From: Legionella yabuuchiae
GTDB lineage: Bacteria; Pseudomonadota; Gammaproteobacteria; Legionellales; Legionellaceae
Direction of reading: 5' to 3'
DNA length: 64,000 bases
Assembly (NCBI RefSeq): GCF_900640115.1
Contig: NZ_CAAAIW010000011.1
Location: 1-64,000 of the forward strand
The number at the start of each line of letters is the position of its first letter. Positions within the stretch are counted from its first letter, which is position 1. Of the stretch, positions 8,847-17,899 are shown in pieces. The notes beneath the pieces are model-generated. The model was not told the origin of the DNA and ran no database searches. It saw nothing but the letters and a program-made list of their open reading frames with translations. A program made the position numbers and the translations under genes.

Positions 8847-10826
8847 ATGTTTACAAAAATTTTAATTGCTAACCGCGGTGAAATTGCTTGCCGGATTATA
8901 CGCACCGCTAAACGCTTAGGAGTAAAAACGGTAGCGGTCTACTCTTTTGCAGATAGCGATGCCCTTCATGTCAAAGCTGCAGACGAAGCCTTCTATATCG
9001 GCAATGCACCAAGCTCAGAAAGCTACCTAAATATTGAATCCATTATTCAAGCAGCGGTTGCTTCAGGAGCCGAAGCCATTCATCCTGGCTATGGATTTTT
9101 ATCCGAAAATCCGACGTTCGCTAAAGCCTGTAAAGCCGCTCAACTGGTGTTTATTGGGCCTTCCGTCTCCGCTATGCAAGCTATGGCTTCTAAGCAATTA
9201 GCGAAACAGCTTTTGGACAATACCGACGTTCCCTTAACCCCTGGGTATCATGGAAAAGATCAATCCGATGACACTTTGCTTTGTGAAGCAAAGAAAATTG
9301 GTTTTCCGATTTTGTTAAAAGCCGCAGCAGGCGGTGGTGGCAAAGGCATGCGAGCCGTTCTTGCTGAAAAGGAATTTTCAGAATCACTTGCTGGCGCAAG
9401 AAGAGAAGCAAAATCAAGTTTTGGTGATGATACGATGATCATTGAGAAACTCATCGTCAATCCTCGCCATGTTGAACTCCAAATAATGGCCGATAATTTT
9501 GGCCATGTGGTGCATTTGTTTGATAGAGACTGTTCCATTCAACGCCGTCATCAAAAAATCATTGAGGAAGCCCCTGCTCCAAATTTATCTCAATCCTTAC
9601 GGGAGAACATGGCGAAAGCTGCCATTACCGTGGCTCAAAAAATTGATTATCGAGGTGCAGGAACCATTGAATTCCTAGTTGGCCACGATGAACAGTTTTA
9701 TTTTATGGAAATGAACACTCGTCTTCAGGTCGAGCATCCTATAACCGAATGCATCACTGGGATTGATTTGGTTGAATGGCAGCTTTGCATTGCTGCAAAT
9801 GAACCGTTACCGTTAAGTCAAGACAACATAACCCACCAGGGGCATGCCATAGAATGTCGCGTATATGCAGAAGATCCCAGCCATGAATTTATGCCTTCCA
9901 TCGGTCAATTGACATTTCTTAAAGAGCCCCAAGGAGAAGGCATTCGAATTGATTCAGGGGTAACCTTCGGCTCTAAGATTACTATGTATTATGACCCGAT
10001 GATTGCAAAACTCATTACCTATGGAGAGTCCCGCTCTTTAGCGTTGAAACGTATGCAGCACGCATTGACGAATTATCATATCGGTGGCGTAAAAACCAAT
10101 CTTTCTTTTTTACAAGCCATCGTCACTCACCCCAAATTTGCGGACGCCAAACTCAGTACGGACTTTTTAACGCGCGAAAAAATCCGCTTATCTGCCCCTG
10201 ATGTTGAGCTAGCCATTGTTTTAGCAGCCGCCCTTGATTACTGGGATTTACAACCTGGATTAAACTCGGAATTAGTTAAAGACACGTTTGCTTGGCAAAT
10301 GCATTTGTCCAGTCAATGGCGCAAACGTTATCTTATTGAACAAGAATCCTATGACGTTTTAATTCATCCCATCTCTTCTACAGAAGTCAAAATTGAACTA
10401 AAGGATAAATCCCTAACCTTATGCATTAACGTTGAAAATAATTTATTGCGTTATGATGATGGTCAACAAGCCCGAAGCGTGTGGGTTCAACATGATGCTG
10501 ACAAATTCGTTATCTATCTAGACAATGGTCCGGTAACCGTTTCTCGTTTTAATTGGGAAAAAACAAGGGCTAGTGATGCTCTGGATGCACAATTAACCGC
10601 CCCGATGCCTTCAACCGTTGTTGCCATTCTTAAGAAAAAAGGCGAAAACGTTAACATGGGCGACACTTTAATGGTGCTTGAGGCGATGAAAATGGAGCAT
10701 GCCATCGTTGCCCCCCAAAGCGGTCTGATAACCGATGTTTATTACGAGGTAGGGAGCCAAGTTAAAGAAGGTGTGCAGCTGGTAGAGTTAAAGAGTGCGG
10801 ATGCTGAAGAACCTCAGCCGTCTTAG
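8847..10826 (+). CDS. liuD: 3-methylcrotonyl-CoA carboxylase, biotin-containing (alpha) subunit
   Basis: 659 residues in the order biotin carboxylase N-domain ('[13 protein letters not shown]'), ATP-grasp ('[12 protein letters not shown]', then '[14 protein letters not shown]'), biotin carboxylase C-domain, linker, and a biotinyl domain whose Lys615 in 'EAMKMEH' is the biotin attachment site. It carboxylates biotin with ATP and bicarbonate and passes CO2 to LiuB. The length is that of MCC alpha rather than the ~450 residues of AccC, and the biotinyl domain is fused, both favouring MCC. The gap from liuC is 30 bases. Confidence 0.96.
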   Translation: MFTKILIANRGEIACRIIRTAKRLGVKTVAVYSFADSDALHVKAADEAFYIGNAPSSESYLNIESIIQAAVASGAEAIHPGYGFLSENPTFAKACKAAQLVFIGPSVSAMQAMASKQLAKQLLDNTDVPLTPGYHGKDQSDDTLLCEAKKIGFPILLKAAAGGGGKGMRAVLAEKEFSESLAGARREAKSSFGDDTMIIEKLIVNPRHVELQIMADNFGHVVHLFDRDCSIQRRHQKIIEEAPAPNLSQSLRENMAKAAITVAQKIDYRGAGTIEFLVGHDEQFYFMEMNTRLQVEHPITECITGIDLVEWQLCIAANEPLPLSQDNITHQGHAIECRVYAEDPSHEFMPSIGQLTFLKEPQGEGIRIDSGVTFGSKITMYYDPMIAKLITYGESRSLALKRMQHALTNYHIGGVKTNLSFLQAIVTHPKFADAKLSTDFLTREKIRLSAPDVELAIVLAAALDYWDLQPGLNSELVKDTFAWQMHLSSQWRKRYLIEQESYDVLIHPISSTEVKIELKDKSLTLCINVENNLLRYDDGQQARSVWVQHDADKFVIYLDNGPVTVSRFNWEKTRASDALDAQLTAPMPSTVVAILKKKGENVNMGDTLMVLEAMKMEHAIVAPQSGLITDVYYEVGSQVKEGVQLVELKSADAEEPQPS

Positions 10827-10922
10827 GCATAACATCTTTCTTTTTCATAACGTTAGCACCATAATAGAATCATTGGTGTGTATCCATACGTAAATGGAGA
10901 TCTTAACTTAAACAGGACTGCA

Positions 10923-11828
10923 ATGAATCTTCCTTCCCAAGTGACGATTATTGAAGTAGGCCCTCGTGATGGGTTACAGAATGAGCCGTCATTTGTTGAT
11001 ACCCAAGCTAAAATTGACTTTATCAATTCATTGACCGAAACGGGGCTCAAACACATCGAGGTCACCAGTTTTGTTTCTCCGAAAGCAATTCCGCAATTGG
11101 CCGATCACATTGAAGTTTACCAAGGCATTAAAAAAACCAAAGGCGTGTCTTATTCCGTTCTCATTCCTAATGAACAAGGCATGCAAAAAGCCGTTGAAAC
11201 CGGAGTTCAAGAGATCGCCATTTTTACTGCAGCCAGTGACACCTTTAATCAACGAAATATTAACTGTTCGATTGCTGAAAGCATTGAGCGATTTAAGCCG
11301 GTTATGGAACTAGCAAACCAACATGACATCCCGGTTCGAGCTTATATATCCTGTGTGTTGGGATGCCCATACGAAGGGAAAATTCTTCCAGAACAAGTCA
11401 TGCATGTGGCTGAACAATTATTAAATTTGAACGTGAATGAAATCAGTTTTGGCGACACTATAGGCGTTGGTACTCCCAAACAAACCCGTGCCTTGTTAGA
11501 TGCGGTCACAGCGAGCATGGGATTTAATCAAATTGCGATGCATTTTCATGATACTTATGGACAAGCCGTAGCCAACATCTATGCTGCATTGGACTATGGC
11601 GTTAATCGCTTTGATAGTTCAGTGGCAGGATTAGGGGGCTGCCCCTATGCGCAAGGCGCAACGGGTAACGTCGCCACTGAAGACGTTCTGTACCTCATGC
11701 ATGGGTTAGGCGTTGAAACAGGGGTTGATATTTACAAAGTGGTTGTGGCTGGAGACAAGATGTGCAACGTGCTTAAGCGGAAAAATCAATCAAAAGTTGC
11801 CAACGCGTTATTGGCCAATCCCTGCTGA
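10923..11828 (+). CDS. liuE: Hydroxymethylglutaryl-CoA lyase
   Basis: 301-residue DRE-TIM metallolyase that cleaves HMG-CoA to acetyl-CoA and acetoacetate, the last step of leucine breakdown. Signatures are 'EVGPRDGLQNE' (metal and substrate site), 'EVTSFVSPKAIPQ', 'YISCVLGCPYEG', 'HFHDTYGQA' (metal His pair) and 'AGLGGCPYAQGATGNVATED' with the active-site Cys loop. The frame is open from 10878, but ATG 10923 is chosen because the extra 15 residues have no counterpart in the family and the normal length is about 300. Confidence 0.95.
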   Translation: MNLPSQVTIIEVGPRDGLQNEPSFVDTQAKIDFINSLTETGLKHIEVTSFVSPKAIPQLADHIEVYQGIKKTKGVSYSVLIPNEQGMQKAVETGVQEIAIFTAASDTFNQRNINCSIAESIERFKPVMELANQHDIPVRAYISCVLGCPYEGKILPEQVMHVAEQLLNLNVNEISFGDTIGVGTPKQTRALLDAVTASMGFNQIAMHFHDTYGQAVANIYAALDYGVNRFDSSVAGLGGCPYAQGATGNVATEDVLYLMHGLGVETGVDIYKVVVAGDKMCNVLKRKNQSKVANALLANPC

Positions 11829-11867
11829 GTAGAATGCATTTAATGTTGCAAATAGCGATGAGATAAC

Positions 11868-12911
11868 ATGACTCCTAAGCAAGCCGGTTTTCGTATGCCT
11901 GCCGAATGGCATCCTCATGAAGGATGCTGGATGGCTTGGCCTTGTCGAGAAGAGACCTGGGAAAAAATTGGTTTAGAGCGGGCTAGGATCGCCTACGCTA
12001 AGGTCGCCAACACTATCGCCGAATTTGAACCGGTCAATGTATTAGTCAATCCTTCTGAACGCGTCCAGGCCACGGCACTTTGCAATTCAACCATTCGCTT
12101 AATTCCTCATCCTATAAACGACTCTTGGACGAGGGACACTGGCCCCACGTTCTTATTAAATGCACAACGCGAATTAGGGGCAGTAGATTGGATTCACAAC
12201 GCCTGGGGTAAAAATTATGAAGATTACGTCCTTGATAATCAAATCGCTAAGGCAGTGATCGAGCTAACCGAGGCGCACTATTTTCATGCGCCTCTAGTGA
12301 TGGAAGGCGGATCATTTCACGTTGATGGTCAGGGCACCATCTTGACCACGCGTGAATGTTTGCTAAACCCAAACCGTAACCCTTATCTTTCACAAAAAGA
12401 TATTGAAGATTACCTCTTAGACTATCTTGGAGGAGAAAAAATAATCTGGCTCAATAAAGGGTTATTGGGAGATGAAACGAACGGCCATATTGATGAGCTG
12501 GCTTGTTTTATTGCACCCGGAAAAGTCTTAGCATTGCATACGGAAGATAAACACGATCCTAATTATTACACGCTTCAAGAAAATTTGGAGCTCTTAAGGA
12601 CTGCAACCGATGCCTCTGGGCGTAGACTTGACGTGTATCCCGTTGAACAACCACCAGCGACCTATTTAGGCGGTGAGCGCTTAACCTTATCCTATATTAA
12701 TTTTTATTTTGCCAATAACGCCATCGTGATGCCCTCTTTTGAGTGTGAAAAACAGGATCAAGCCGCTTTAAACCTCTTTACCCAATTATTTCCGAATTTT
12801 GCCATCAAACAAATTAATGCATTGGACGTGTTTGCTGGCGGCGGTGGAATTCATTGTATTACCCAACAACAACCTAAAGCAACGCTACGGTCGATGACGA
12901 AAAGGATGTAA
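11868..12911 (+). CDS. aguA: Agmatine deiminase
   Basis: 347 residues of the peptidyl-arginine/agmatine deiminase family, hydrolysing agmatine to N-carbamoylputrescine and ammonia. Visible are '[15 protein letters not shown]', '[10 protein letters not shown]', '[10 protein letters not shown]', '[12 protein letters not shown]' and the nucleophile Cys330 in '[13 protein letters not shown]'. It sits between liuE and aacS with gaps of 39 and 2 bases, so it appears to belong to the same transcript although it has no place in leucine breakdown. No carbamoylputrescine amidase (aguB) gene is next to it. Confidence 0.95.
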   Translation: MTPKQAGFRMPAEWHPHEGCWMAWPCREETWEKIGLERARIAYAKVANTIAEFEPVNVLVNPSERVQATALCNSTIRLIPHPINDSWTRDTGPTFLLNAQRELGAVDWIHNAWGKNYEDYVLDNQIAKAVIELTEAHYFHAPLVMEGGSFHVDGQGTILTTRECLLNPNRNPYLSQKDIEDYLLDYLGGEKIIWLNKGLLGDETNGHIDELACFIAPGKVLALHTEDKHDPNYYTLQENLELLRTATDASGRRLDVYPVEQPPATYLGGERLTLSYINFYFANNAIVMPSFECEKQDQAALNLFTQLFPNFAIKQINALDVFAGGGGIHCITQQQPKATLRSMTKRM

Positions 12912-12913
12912 GA

Positions 12914-14857
12914 ATGAGCAAGGCAATTTGGCACCCAAAACACCCTGAACAAACCCGCATGTGGCAATTTATGCACTATGTTTCAAAAGCCGAATCAGAA
13001 TCGTTTAAGAGCTATCAGTCGTTACACGATTGGTCGGTACAAAACCCCTCGCTCTTTTGGCAGAGACTTTGTGAGTTTTTTACCATTGAATTCGACACGC
13101 CGCCTGTTCAAGTTTTAAGTGATTACGACCACATGATCAATGCGAAATGGTTTCAAGGCGCTCACTTTAACGTCGCAGAAAAACTCTTAAATGGAGCACC
13201 AGACAAACCTGCCATTATTGCTTTAAATGAACAAAACATACGTACCGTTTTAACCTATTCTGAATTGAAAAACACTGTGGCCCGTTGTGCAGCAGGTTTA
13301 AAAAGAGCTGGCATTCAATCGGGCGATCGTGTTGCGGCGTTTATGCCGAACGTTGCAGAAACCGTGATTGCTTTTTTAGCTTCCGCGTCAATTGGCGCCA
13401 TTTGGTCCTCCTGTTCGCCAGATTTTGGAGTGCAAGCAGCCGTTGATCGCTTGGGTCAATTAGAACCTAAGCTATTATTTCTCAGCGACCAACATCAATA
13501 CAATGGCAAAACTCATGAGGATTTAGTGAAGTTACAAGAATTTCTAAACTTAATGCCAAGCTTAGAGCAGGTGGTGGTTTGCCCAATGCTAAAGGATAAG
13601 CCGTTAAATTGCTCTTCATACCCTAAAACGGTGTTGTGGGAACAATTTTGTGATATTGAGGCCCCCCTCACCTTTGCTTCACTCCCCTTTTCTCATCCAA
13701 TATATATTTTGTTTTCCTCAGGAACCACTGGAAAACCAAAATGCATTATTCATAGCGCAGGCGGGGCTCTATTGCAGCACATCAAAGAATTAGGGCTTCA
13801 CACAGACATCGGCATTGAAGACCGTTTGTTCTTTTATACCACGTGTGGTTGGATGATGTGGAACTGGATGGTGTCGGTTCTAGCGCTTGGCGCAACGTTG
13901 GTTTTGTATGAAGGCTCCCCTAATTTTCCAGAAGCTTATCGTCTGTTTCAGTTGATTGATTCCGAAAAGATTACTGTGTTTGGCACAAGCGCTAAATTTC
14001 TCTCAATGGTCGAAAAATCCGAAGCCTTTCCCGCAAAGCATTATCCAATGAGCGCTTTGCGTTGCCTATTGTCCACAGGCTCCCCTCTTCTGCCGAAAAA
14101 TTATGATTTTGTTTATGAACACATTAAGTCGGATCTTCAACTGTCGTCAATTTCAGGCGGAACTGATATTGTTTCATGCTTCGCGCTAGGCAACCCAATC
14201 TTGCCCGTTTATCGCGGCGAACTTCAGTGCCTTGGTTTAGGCATGAGTGTGAAGGTGTTTAATGAGAAGGGAAAGCCCATGGAAGAAAAACGAGGAGAGC
14301 TCGTCTGCACAAAGCCATTTCCTTCCATGCCCCTTGGATTTTGGCAAGACGAAGACAACACCAAATATAAAGAAGCGTACTTTGAGCGATTTCCTGGGGT
14401 TTGGGCCCACGGTGATTTTGCTGAGTTAACCAAACATCATGGTTTAATTATTTATGGCCGTTCCGATGCGGTTTTAAACCCTGGCGGCGTTCGAATAGGA
14501 ACGGCCGAAATTTATCGCCAAGTCGAAAAAATCCCTGAGGTGGTCGATAGTGTGGTCATCGGTCAAGAGTGGCAAGAGGACGTTCGAGTGATTTTATTTG
14601 TAACCTTAAAAGGGGGATTAACCTTAACCGAAGAATTAAAAAACACCATTCGGCAAACCATTCGAACCAACGCCTCCCCTCGACATGTTCCGGCAAAAAT
14701 TATTCAAGTTCCAGATATACCTCGCACCATTAACAATAAAATCGTTGAATTGGCGGTTCGAAAGATTATACATGGGCAACCTGTAAACAATACTCAATCG
14801 TTAGCCAATCCCGAAGCGCTGGAGTACTTTAAATCGCTCGCTGATTTGTATAATTAA
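12914..14857 (+). CDS. aacS: Acetoacetyl-CoA synthetase
   Basis: 647-residue adenylate-forming (ANL) enzyme that activates acetoacetate with ATP and CoA. Motifs: 'ILFSSGTTGKPKCI' (P-loop-like, about 270), 'TTCGWMMWNWM' typical of acetoacetate/acetate ligases, 'ISGGTDIVSCF', 'HGDFAEL' and 'GRSDAVLNPGGVRIG', and a C-terminal Lys in 'IPRTINNKIVE'. The length and the CGWMMWNWM block fit AacS. It completes the pathway by converting the acetoacetate from LiuE into acetoacetyl-CoA for the thiolase. It starts 2 bases after aguA. Confidence 0.95.
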   Translation: MSKAIWHPKHPEQTRMWQFMHYVSKAESESFKSYQSLHDWSVQNPSLFWQRLCEFFTIEFDTPPVQVLSDYDHMINAKWFQGAHFNVAEKLLNGAPDKPAIIALNEQNIRTVLTYSELKNTVARCAAGLKRAGIQSGDRVAAFMPNVAETVIAFLASASIGAIWSSCSPDFGVQAAVDRLGQLEPKLLFLSDQHQYNGKTHEDLVKLQEFLNLMPSLEQVVVCPMLKDKPLNCSSYPKTVLWEQFCDIEAPLTFASLPFSHPIYILFSSGTTGKPKCIIHSAGGALLQHIKELGLHTDIGIEDRLFFYTTCGWMMWNWMVSVLALGATLVLYEGSPNFPEAYRLFQLIDSEKITVFGTSAKFLSMVEKSEAFPAKHYPMSALRCLLSTGSPLLPKNYDFVYEHIKSDLQLSSISGGTDIVSCFALGNPILPVYRGELQCLGLGMSVKVFNEKGKPMEEKRGELVCTKPFPSMPLGFWQDEDNTKYKEAYFERFPGVWAHGDFAELTKHHGLIIYGRSDAVLNPGGVRIGTAEIYRQVEKIPEVVDSVVIGQEWQEDVRVILFVTLKGGLTLTEELKNTIRQTIRTNASPRHVPAKIIQVPDIPRTINNKIVELAVRKIIHGQPVNNTQSLANPEALEYFKSLADLYN

Positions 14858-14873
14858 ATAAAAAATGTATAAT
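14846..14873 (+). promoter_or_regulatory. Predicted sigma-70 promoter of metNIQ
   Basis: TTGTAT (14846-14851), 16-base spacer, perfect TATAAT (14868-14873) preceded by TG. The -35 overlaps the end of aacS. A start about 7 bases downstream falls on A14880, the first base of the predicted riboswitch helix, which supports both calls. Confidence 0.7.
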
Positions 14874-14879
14874 CTCCTT

Positions 14880-14954
14880 AGCGCTGATTTGAACTCACAG
14901 CTTGCGGGCGCTCAAACGGTTGATAACGTCAACCCTTGAAAATACGGCTAAAGC
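14880..14954 (+). ncRNA. SAM-II-type riboswitch candidate upstream of metNIQ
   Basis: The conserved SAM-II blocks occur in order. P1 is AGCGC/GCGCT (14880-14884, 14908-14912). TGATTTGA (14885-14892) is L1. GCTTGC (14900-14905) can form the pseudoknot with GCTAAAGC (14947-14954), leaving T14949 and A14952 unpaired. AAAC follows P1. An extra hairpin GGTTGA/TCAACC (14918-14934) sits between P1 and the pseudoknot strand. GCGGG (14953-14957) can alternatively pair with CCCGC (14984-14988), a possible switch. The downstream genes are a methionine importer, a sensible SAM-repressed target. The class call rests on remembered consensus. Confidence 0.78.
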
Positions 14955-15011
14955 GGGCAGAACCCTCCCCTCTTCTTCCGAACCCCGCAGTTGTCAAACC
15001 TTGGTATCACC

Positions 15012-16037
15012 ATGATTAAACTGGCAGGATTAAAAAAATCCTTTGGCAAGCATGTCGCTTTAAATGATATTAACTTAACCATCCCGGCGGGTGAAATTTT
15101 TGGCATTATTGGAAAAAGTGGCGCCGGTAAATCGACGCTGTTACGTTGTCTTAATCTATTAGAGCCACCGGATGAAGGACGAGTGATGGTTGACGGCGAA
15201 GACTTGACTCAATTGAGCCCTAGTCAATTACGGCAAGCTCGATATAAAATGGGTATGATCTTTCAGCATTTTAATTTGCTTAATTCTAGAACGGTCTACG
15301 ACAATATAGCCTTGCCAATGCGCATTCAAGGCCAGGATGAACAGGCCATCAACACTAAGATTAATGAGCTTTTACCTTTAGTTGGTCTTGAGGATAAAGC
15401 CCAAGCGTATCCACAGCAATTAAGCGGCGGCCAAAAACAACGCGTGGCTATTGCGCGAGCATTAAGCGCTTCTCCCCAACTCTTATTATGTGATGAAGCA
15501 ACCTCTGCCTTAGATCCTGAAACCACCGATGCTATCTTGTCACTGTTAAAAAAGATAAATCAATTGTATGGGATTACGATTGTTTTAATCACCCATGAAA
15601 TGGACGTGGTTAAACGAATATGCAATCGCTTATCCGTCATGGAAAAAGGCAAAATCATTGAAACCATCGAATTAGCCAATGTTTTCAAGGATAAAACAAG
15701 CGTTGCTCGAAACATGCTTTATGCACAATTAAGCCCTGAACTACCCGTATGTTTAAAACATCATATTAGTCAAGCGGTAAACGACAAGCCTCTGGTACGA
15801 ATCTTGTTTGAAGGCAAAGGCGCAACGGTTCCTTTTATTAGTCAAACCAGTCGTGAACTTCATTTAGACATCAACATTTTACTGGCGAACATTGATCGCT
15901 TTGATCATCTCACCTGCGGTGTATTGGTGGCTGAATTATCCGCAGATCAAACCCAGTTACAACAATTTATTCAACGCTGTAATCAATTCAGTCTTAGTGT
16001 GGAGATTTTAGGTTATGTCACCGACGATGCTATATGA
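15012..16037 (+). CDS. metN: Methionine ABC transporter ATP-binding protein
   Basis: 341 residues from ATG 15012. An in-frame TTG at 14991 lies within the leader and adds nothing conserved. The ABC domain has Walker A 'GKSGAGKST', '[16 protein letters not shown]' signature and '[12 protein letters not shown]' Walker B. A C-terminal NIL/ACT-like domain (about 265-341) is the methionine-sensing regulatory part of MetN. It powers D/L-methionine import with MetI and MetQ. metI overlaps its end by 23 bases. No strong Shine-Dalgarno is seen before the ATG, which fits control from the structured leader. Confidence 0.94.
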   Translation: MIKLAGLKKSFGKHVALNDINLTIPAGEIFGIIGKSGAGKSTLLRCLNLLEPPDEGRVMVDGEDLTQLSPSQLRQARYKMGMIFQHFNLLNSRTVYDNIALPMRIQGQDEQAINTKINELLPLVGLEDKAQAYPQQLSGGQKQRVAIARALSASPQLLLCDEATSALDPETTDAILSLLKKINQLYGITIVLITHEMDVVKRICNRLSVMEKGKIIETIELANVFKDKTSVARNMLYAQLSPELPVCLKHHISQAVNDKPLVRILFEGKGATVPFISQTSRELHLDINILLANIDRFDHLTCGVLVAELSADQTQLQQFIQRCNQFSLSVEILGYVTDDAI

Positions 16038-16656
16038 TTTACTCATCGCAACAGGTGAAACGCTGTATATGGTTTTCGCCAGTACTTTATTTGCCGCAAT
16101 GTTAGGATTGCCCTTAGGAACCCTATTATTTAGCAGTGGAAATATTAAGCCTCACCCCACGTTGCATCGATTGGTTGCAGGCCTCATAAACATTAGCCGT
16201 TCTATCCCCTTTATTATCCTTTTAGTCGCGTTAATCCCGTTTACGCGATTTATTGTGGGTACTTCTATTGGGATTCACGCGGCTATGGTTCCTTTAACCC
16301 TTGGAGCCGCACCTTTTTTTGCTCGCTTAGTTGATAATGCTTATCAAAGCCTTCCCGAAGGGTTAGTTGAAACCGGTTTTTCGATGGGAGCCAATACCTG
16401 GCAAATGATTCGCCTTCTGTTATTGCCAGAAGCCACACCCCAACTTATTCATGCGATTACGGTGACGGCAATCACCTTAGTGAATTATTCGGCTATGGCC
16501 GGCACGGTCGGCGGCGGTGGGCTAGGTGATTTGGCGATACGTTATGGTTATCAGCGATTTAATGTAACTATCATGTTGGCGACGGTATTAATTTTAATTA
16601 TCATAGTTCAAGCGTTACAAATGGCTGGTGATTATTTGGTTCGAAAATATACTTAA
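16015..16656 (+). CDS. metI: Methionine ABC transporter permease
   Basis: 213-residue inner-membrane permease of the MetI/BPD_transp_1 family with about five transmembrane helices. The coupling-loop EAA region is seen around '[20 protein letters not shown]', where MetI proteins contact the ATPase; '[18 protein letters not shown]' near the C-terminus is very characteristic of MetI. It overlaps metN by 23 bases, so translation is probably coupled. A second in-frame Met four codons later is an alternative start. The substrate-binding lipoprotein follows after an inserted repeat. Confidence 0.94.
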   Translation: MSPTMLYDLLIATGETLYMVFASTLFAAMLGLPLGTLLFSSGNIKPHPTLHRLVAGLINISRSIPFIILLVALIPFTRFIVGTSIGIHAAMVPLTLGAAPFFARLVDNAYQSLPEGLVETGFSMGANTWQMIRLLLLPEATPQLIHAITVTAITLVNYSAMAGTVGGGGLGDLAIRYGYQRFNVTIMLATVLILIIIVQALQMAGDYLVRKYT

Positions 16657-16686
16657 CGACCATCGAATTACCATCAAACCTGTATT

Positions 16687-16839
16687 GTAACTCCCCAGGT
16701 ACCTGCAAATTTTGTTTTAGTTTAAAACAAATAGGTGCTTCGTCATCCTGAGCGTAGCGAAGGATCTCCAAAATCTGGCTTCGATTTAGTCATTTTGAGA
16801 TCCTTCGCTACGCTCAGGATGACGTACCTGGGGAGTTAC
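16687..16839. mobile_element. 153-bp MITE inserted between metI and metQ, with 8-bp target duplication
   Basis: Perfect 16-bp terminal inverted repeats beginning GTAACTCCCCAGG (16687-16702, 16824-16839) enclose a second, perfect 27-bp inverted repeat (16741-16767, 16798-16824). The element is flanked by the direct repeat CCTGTATT (16679-16686 and 16840-16847), an 8-bp target duplication. No coding capacity. The 56811-56887 element shares the GTAACT ends and an 8-bp duplication. The inner hairpin resembles a dispersed repeat seen in many bacterial genomes. Confidence 0.88.
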
Positions 16840-16863
16840 CCTGTATTTATATCGGAGAATTTA

Positions 16864-17643
16864 ATGCGCTTTATCCTTGTTTTTATTCTTACACTCACTT
16901 TAATTGCCTGCAGCAAACCATCACCGAATACGATTGTTGTGGGCACTATTGCCGGGCCTGAAACAGAGTTAGTGGAAGTAGGGCAAAAAGTCGCTAAAGA
17001 AAAATATGACCTCAATGTTAAAATCATTGAGTTTAGCGATTACAACTTACCCAATGAAGCGCTCCAAGATGGCAGTTTAGATGCCAATATTTATCAACAT
17101 CAGCCCTATTTAGAGGCATCGAAAAAAGCTCATGGTTATGAGTTGGAAGCCATTGGCAAAACGTTTATTTACCCAACGGCAATTTATTCTAAAAAATTTA
17201 AAACCTTAGACAATATACCCGTAAAAGCAACCGTTGCCATTCCAAATGATCCAAGCAACGAATCCAGAGCCTTACTACTATTGCAAAAAGCAGGATTAAT
17301 TAGGTTATCTTCTAATCAAAATCCGGATGTTAAAGATATAGTCGCCAATCCAAAACAGCTTAAATTTAAAGAGCTTGATGCGGCTCAGTTACCCCGTGTG
17401 CTGGATGATGTCGATCTTGCCGTCATCAACACTAATTTTGCCATTCCCGCCGGGTTAAGCCCAAGCCGCGATGGGTTATTGCAAGAAAGCAAAGACTCGC
17501 CTTATGCCAATATTATTGTCATCAAAAGCAATAGTGAGAAAAAGCCGCAACTTGAGTTGTTTGTTAAAGCCATGCATTCAGAAGAAGTTAAACAAAAAGC
17601 CAAATTGCTCTTTGGCGACGGCGCCATTCCTGCCTGGGAATAA
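16864..17643 (+). CDS. metQ: Methionine-binding lipoprotein
   Basis: 259-residue NlpA/MetQ family lipoprotein. Signal peptide with lipobox 'LIAC' (Cys16), then 'VVGTIAGPETELVEV', 'DYNLPNEALQDGSLDANIYQHQPYL' features in pieces (NIYQHQPYL is diagnostic) and 'AVINTNFAIPAGL'. It delivers methionine to MetNI in the periplasm. ATG 16864 with GGAG 8 bases upstream is correct. The frame is open upstream to 16735, but that stretch is the translated MITE. The separation from metI by the insertion may have altered co-expression. Confidence 0.95.
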   Translation: MRFILVFILTLTLIACSKPSPNTIVVGTIAGPETELVEVGQKVAKEKYDLNVKIIEFSDYNLPNEALQDGSLDANIYQHQPYLEASKKAHGYELEAIGKTFIYPTAIYSKKFKTLDNIPVKATVAIPNDPSNESRALLLLQKAGLIRLSSNQNPDVKDIVANPKQLKFKELDAAQLPRVLDDVDLAVINTNFAIPAGLSPSRDGLLQESKDSPYANIIVIKSNSEKKPQLELFVKAMHSEEVKQKAKLLFGDGAIPAWE

Positions 17644-17644
17644 G

Positions 17645-17818
17645 TAGGGTAACCGCATCTAAATTTTAAACACTAAAAAGTTTGTTTTTGTCTACGTGCC
17701 GTGCTTTATGCACGGCATCCAGTTGATCTTGAACAATGTACGAGACTAGATTCCGCGCATAAAGCGCGGAACGTAGGCATTTTGATTTCATAGTATCCGT
17801 TTAGATGCGGTTGCCCTG
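17645..17818. mobile_element. 174-bp MITE at the metQ stop codon, with 10-bp target duplication
   Basis: Terminal inverted repeats of 19 bp with two mismatches (AGGGTAACCGCATCTAA type) at 17645-17663 and 17800-17818. The direct repeat TGGGAATAAG flanks them exactly (17635-17644, 17819-17828). The left copy contains the metQ stop codon, which is therefore duplicated. Inside are CCGTGC/GCACGG and CCGCGC/GCGCGG hairpins, themselves related as a larger imperfect inverted repeat. No transposase is present. Confidence 0.82.
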
Positions 17819-17832
17819 TGGGAATAAGTGTA

Positions 17833-17845
17833 CTTAAGTTTAAGC
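17833..17845. promoter_or_regulatory. CTTAAGTTTAAGC motif upstream of candidate effector gene
   Basis: The 13-mer CTTAAGTTTAAGC occurs 54 bases before the ATG of the 17900 gene. The identical 13-mer occurs at 33224-33236, 66 bases before the giant gene. Shared use by two accessory genes suggests a common regulator. A PmrA-like TTAA pattern was considered but the spacing of a PmrA box is not met. Confidence 0.45.
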
Positions 17846-17899
17846 TAAGATTTTAATGATATACTTATTATAAGATTTTTTAAATTTTTCGGGTGAATT

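Noticed and set aside
16735-16863. N-terminal extension of metQ beginning in the MITE
   Set aside because: The lipoprotein signal with a good ribosome site starts at 16864; the upstream codons are the inserted repeat.
17833-17845. A PmrA-box reading of the TTAA-rich motif
   Set aside because: PmrA boxes need two half-sites with a regular spacing of about one helical turn; the spacing here does not fit, so only an unnamed motif is reported.
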